Shown here: positions 5,367 through 8,433 of the stretch, one piece after another
Numbering within the stretch: the stretch's first letter is position 1
Layout of the letters: every line of letters starts with the position of its first letter
NCBI GenBank assembly: GCA_030148625.1
Contig: JASBTC010000028.1
Span: 1-8,433, forward strand
Direction of reading: 5' to 3'
DNA from: Sphingobium sp.
Lineage (GTDB): Bacteria > Pseudomonadota > Alphaproteobacteria > Sphingomonadales > Sphingomonadaceae
Length of the DNA stretch: 8,433 nt
Notes under the pieces: generated by a model
Told to the model about the DNA's origin: nothing
The model's input: the letters and a program-made list of their open reading frames with translations, nothing else
The model's database searches: none
Program-made: the position numbers and the translations under genes

Positions 5367-7748
5367 ATGGCCTCGCCCATCCGCCATCACGAGGTCGGCA
5401 GCCAGCTGGCCGAAATCGCCGCACGCAGCGATCGCATCCGCATCGCCCCCTATGGCAAATCGCTGGAGGGGCGCGACCTGTGGCGCGTGATCGTCTCGCA
5501 CCCCGATCACCTGGCAAGTCTCGACGGTGAACAGGCACCATCGGTCGCGACGATCTGGCTGGGATACGGCATCCACGGCAGCGAACTCTCGCCCAGCGAC
5601 GCCGCGATGCAACTCGTCGACTGGCTGGCGACCGACGACACGGCCGAGGTGCGGGAGATACGCGGCGCGCTGATCGTCCATATCGACATCATGGCCAATC
5701 CGGACGGCCGCGAGCGCAGCCTTTCCCACCTCGAAAGCTTCAGGGGCGCAACCGCCAATCCCGATCTGCAGGCGCTGCACAATCAGGTGCCGTGGCCCAA
5801 GGGGCGCGGCAATCACTATCTGTTCGATCTCAATCGAGACGCGATGTTCGGCGTGCAGCACGAGGCACGATTGCGCATCGCCGCCATCCGCGCAGCATCG
5901 CCGCATCTCTATCTCGACGCGCACGAAATGGCGGCGGAAGACAGTTTCCTGTTCGCCTGTCCCGCCGAACCCTTCAATCCGCGGCTTGCCCCCGCCATCC
6001 ACGAAAGCTGGGCGGAGCTGCGGGGCGAGATCGGCGCCGCGCTCGATGGCGCGGGCATCGCCCATTATACCGGCGCCTGGAACGAGGTCTTTTTTCCCGG
6101 CTTTTTCGACATCTGGCCGGCCTATCACGGGGCGGTGCCGATCCTGCTCGAACAGGCGACGAGTTTCGGCGGGACGATTGACCTTCCCAACGGACGCCAG
6201 CGTCATTTTGCGGACGCCGTCGCGGCACAGCTCTGCGCGTCGCGCGCCATGCTGCGCGCCGCCGCTCGCCGCGCCGACACCTATGTGGCGCGCTGGCATC
6301 GCGCGCGCGAAGCGCCGGTTGCCGAACGCTATTGGATCGTCGACGAGACCGGGCCGAAGCGCGATCGCATCGTCGATCTGCTGGAACTGCACGGCATCGC
6401 CTTCAGCCATCTCGCCCGACCGGTGCGGGCGGAAGCGCTGCACGATCATTGGAGCGCCGACGCGCAAGGCGTGGAGCTGAAGTCCGGCGCTTTGCTGATC
6501 GCCGCACACCAGCCACTGGGTGCGCTGATCGCCAATCTCTTCGACTTCCACATGCCGATGACCGCGGATTTCGTGAAGGCCGAACGCCGCCGCCTCGATC
6601 TCGACCAGAAGACCCAGCTTTACGATTGCACGGCGTGGGCGGTGTCGATGGCCTATGACGCGCGGATATTCTGGAGCGACGACGCACCACCGGGAGACTG
6701 GGTGACCGACGCGCCCGACCGCGCGATCCCAAGCAGCGCGCAAGCGAATTTCGGTTATCGCTACGACGATCCCTCGCTCACCGTCACGGCCGCGCTGCTC
6801 GAAGGCGGGTTGACGATCCGCCAGTCTCCGAACGCTGTCGATCGGCCACTCCTGATCCGCCGTGAGGATCAGGGCGAAACCACCCTCGCGCATTTTGCCG
6901 CCCTGGCGGCGCGTGGGGACATGATCGCGCTCGATCGTTCGCTGGGCGATGACGGGCTCGATCCCGGCGGCGACGATTTCGCGCTGCTGCGCCGGCCATC
7001 GATCGCATTGCTGACCGGCCAGGGCATGGACGCGCCGAGCGTCGGCGCACTGTGGCATCTGTTCGACCGGACGCTCGGCATTCCGGTCAGCCTGATCGAT
7101 ATCGGCCGGATCGCGAGCCATGATCTGCGCCGCTACGACGTGATCGTCGCGGGCCATGCGGAGGGCCTGCCCGAAACCTGGCTCGATCGGGGCTGGATCG
7201 AAAATGGCGGGACACTGGTCGCGCTGGCCGGCGCTGCGCGATCCGGACAGTTTGGACTGAAACTCGAGCCGATCGCTGAGACACCAGCGACAAGCCGCGA
7301 CCATGCGATCGCGGCATCGGCCGCCGCCCGGCACTTCCTGCCCCCCGACTATCCGGTCTGGAACGGTGAAGGCCGGGGCGGCCATGCTGCCCGCTATCTG
7401 CCGCGCGGTTGCTATGTGCGCGCCGATGCCAAACCCGGCCACTGGCTGACGCACGGTATCGGTGAGAGGATCCCCGTGCTGTTCCGGGAAGACGGCATCA
7501 TCCGTGCAGGTGCGGGGGCCGAGGTCGTCATGCGTTTCGCCGACGCCGGGGATCTGCCGCTGTCGGGCATGATCTGGCCCGAAGCCGTCGAGATGATCGC
7601 CGGCTCCCCCTGCCTGGTCCGCGAGCGATGCGGGCACGGCCAGATCATCAGCTTCGCCTGGGATCCGGTCTTCCGGGGCTATTCGCTGGGAACGCAGCGC
7701 CTGCTGCTCAACGCCGTCCTGCTCGGCCCGGCATTCGCGGACCGGTGA
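5367..7748 (+). CDS. M14-family zinc carboxypeptidase, large cytoplasmic form with C-terminal GATase-like region
   Basis: This 793-residue protein removes C-terminal residues from peptides, by family. All M14 catalytic residues are present: zinc ligands H70 and E73 in HGSE (70-73) and H186 in DAHEM; substrate-carboxylate pair N156-R157 in LNRD; and general base E262 in LLEQATSFGG. NPDG, conserved in the family, is also present. The catalytic domain spans about 1-290. A middle region follows, then a Rossmann-like segment starting near 542 (RRPSIALLTGQG) resembling the GATase1-like module of large M14 proteins, and a beta-rich end with the GHGQIISFAWDPVFRGY segment. Large relatives are usually exported, but the N-terminus (MASPIRHHEVG) has no hydrophobic signal, so cytoplasmic action on imported peptides is inferred. 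ATG 5367 lies 2 bases after the M24 stop with no strong RBS of its own, implying translational coupling. The POT gene starts 1 base after its TGA. Confidence 0.9.
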   Translation: MASPIRHHEVGSQLAEIAARSDRIRIAPYGKSLEGRDLWRVIVSHPDHLASLDGEQAPSVATIWLGYGIHGSELSPSDAAMQLVDWLATDDTAEVREIRGALIVHIDIMANPDGRERSLSHLESFRGATANPDLQALHNQVPWPKGRGNHYLFDLNRDAMFGVQHEARLRIAAIRAASPHLYLDAHEMAAEDSFLFACPAEPFNPRLAPAIHESWAELRGEIGAALDGAGIAHYTGAWNEVFFPGFFDIWPAYHGAVPILLEQATSFGGTIDLPNGRQRHFADAVAAQLCASRAMLRAAARRADTYVARWHRAREAPVAERYWIVDETGPKRDRIVDLLELHGIAFSHLARPVRAEALHDHWSADAQGVELKSGALLIAAHQPLGALIANLFDFHMPMTADFVKAERRRLDLDQKTQLYDCTAWAVSMAYDARIFWSDDAPPGDWVTDAPDRAIPSSAQANFGYRYDDPSLTVTAALLEGGLTIRQSPNAVDRPLLIRREDQGETTLAHFAALAARGDMIALDRSLGDDGLDPGGDDFALLRRPSIALLTGQGMDAPSVGALWHLFDRTLGIPVSLIDIGRIASHDLRRYDVIVAGHAEGLPETWLDRGWIENGGTLVALAGAARSGQFGLKLEPIAETPATSRDHAIAASAAARHFLPPDYPVWNGEGRGGHAARYLPRGCYVRADAKPGHWLTHGIGERIPVLFREDGIIRAGAGAEVVMRFADAGDLPLSGMIWPEAVEMIAGSPCLVRERCGHGQIISFAWDPVFRGYSLGTQRLLLNAVLLGPAFADR

Positions 7749-7749
7749 G

Positions 7750-8433
7750 GTGACGCGGCATCCCCCCGGTGTCTACCTGCTGTCGGCAACCGAGCTGTGG
7801 GAGCGTTTCAGCTATTATGCACTCGCCGGGATGCTCACCTTGTTCCTGTCGTCGCCAGTGTCGGAGGGCGGCTTCGGGTGGCGAAGCGATACGGCGGTCC
7901 AGCTCTTCGGGCTGATCAGCGGCGCAGCCTTTGCCGCGCCCGCGCTTGGCGGCTGGCTCGTCAGCCGCTGGTTCCGCGAGCAGCCGGCGATCGTCACCGG
8001 GGGAATCGCGATCGCTGCGGGCCAGGGATTGCTGGCGCTGGCGGCATGGCGCGGGCCCGACGCCCAGGGTGCTACGGCGGCGCTGTGGAGCGCCTTGCTG
8101 CTGATCGTCGGCGGCACCGCGCTGCTGAAGCCCGCCGTGTCCGCGGCCGTCGGATTTCTGTACCCGCCCGGCGACCGGCGCCGCGACGGCGGATATGCGA
8201 TCTTCATGGCAGGCGTGTGGGCGGGATCGTTCCTGTCCAATCTGGTCGCGGGCACGATCGGCGAGCTGTTCGGCTGGGCATGGGGTTTCGTCACCGCGAT
8301 GGTCGGCATGACGCTGGGCACGATCATCTTCCTCGCCCTGCGCCCAAGCCTGCTGGGCTCCGCGCGTGGCTCGACCGTCGAAACGCCGCACGCAGCGACC
8401 GGCCTGCCAATTCGGGATCGCCGGCCATTGATC
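7750..8433 (+). CDS. Second POT/PTR2-family peptide transporter (5' part only)
   Basis: An open frame of 228 codons runs from GTG 7750 to the right window edge. It opens with HPPGVYLLSATELWERFSYY, closely parallel to HPRGVFLVAFTELWERFSFY in the POT gene at 1611, and carries E15-x-x-E18-R19 at the first helix. GGTALLKPAVS and a YPPGDRRR loop match the family's TM4-5 region. The TM3-TM4 loop is about 50 residues shorter than in the first transporter, nearer to what is usual for bacterial POTs. GTG 7750 is selected because the frame has no ATG between it and an upstream in-frame stop at about 7570, and because it aligns with the N-terminus of the paralogue. It is 1 base after the peptidase TGA (TGAGGTG), so it probably depends on coupled re-initiation. 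Being in one transcript with two cytoplasmic hydrolases, it is the best candidate to import their substrate. Confidence 0.9.
   Translation, partial: MTRHPPGVYLLSATELWERFSYYALAGMLTLFLSSPVSEGGFGWRSDTAVQLFGLISGAAFAAPALGGWLVSRWFREQPAIVTGGIAIAAGQGLLALAAWRGPDAQGATAALWSALLLIVGGTALLKPAVSAAVGFLYPPGDRRRDGGYAIFMAGVWAGSFLSNLVAGTIGELFGWAWGFVTAMVGMTLGTIIFLALRPSLLGSARGSTVETPHAATGLPIRDRRPLI

Noticed and set aside
4162..5541. Open frame of 459 codons antisense to the M24 gene
   Set aside because: Again in register with the sense codons and without any recognisable domain; it also runs across the junction of two real genes.
5361..7637. Open frame of 758 codons antisense to the M14 gene
   Set aside because: Same codon-register effect. 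The sense frame has a full M14 active site, while the antisense product shows no motif or membrane or signal pattern.
7708..8391. Minus-strand frames opposite the second transporter
   Set aside because: The plus strand encodes clear POT motifs from GTG 7750; the minus-strand products are Arg/Gln/Pro-rich shadows.

Overview
This 8.4 kb window has high GC content, is densely coding and is entirely chromosomal in character. Strong G/C bias at third codon positions, frequent GATCG-type words, GTG starts and the gene families present suggest an alphaproteobacterium, most likely a sphingomonad (Sphingomonas, Novosphingobium, Sphingopyxis or similar). That placement is inferred from composition and gene style; no rRNA, tRNA or taxonomic marker is present. 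I see no mobile element, CRISPR array, RNA gene or convincing intrinsic terminator.

Layout. (1) 1-1359, minus strand: an exported beta-lactamase-fold serine hydrolase that runs off the left edge. (2) 1360-1610: the divergent intergenic region, with overlapping GC-rich inverted repeats directly upstream of the hydrolase ribosome-binding site. (3) 1611-3140, plus: a POT/PTR2-family peptide transporter. (4) 3267-4079, plus: an XRE-type helix-turn-helix regulator with a long C-terminal region I cannot assign. (5) 4201-5364, plus: an M24/creatinase-fold protein of the ectoine hydrolase (DoeA/EutD) type, lacking most canonical M24 metal ligands. (6) 5367-7748, plus: an M14 zinc carboxypeptidase with a complete active site and no signal peptide. 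(7) 7750-8433, plus: a second, shorter-looped POT transporter, cut by the right edge. Genes 5-7 are separated by 2 and 1 bases and are almost certainly co-transcribed and translationally coupled.

How the genes may work together (inference): the serine hydrolase would trim a peptide or peptide-like compound in the periplasm, one or both proton-coupled POT carriers would import the product, and the M24-like hydrolase and M14 carboxypeptidase would finish degradation in the cytoplasm, with the HTH protein as the local regulator. This is the same general logic as the sphingomonad microcystin (mlr) cluster, which also joins a beta-lactamase-fold peptidase to a transporter, but the enzymes here are different. 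The coupling of a metal-less creatinase-fold hydrolase to an M14 carboxypeptidase and a peptide carrier is the most distinctive part of the window and may serve a modified or cyclic peptide-like substrate. The substrate cannot be read from the sequence.
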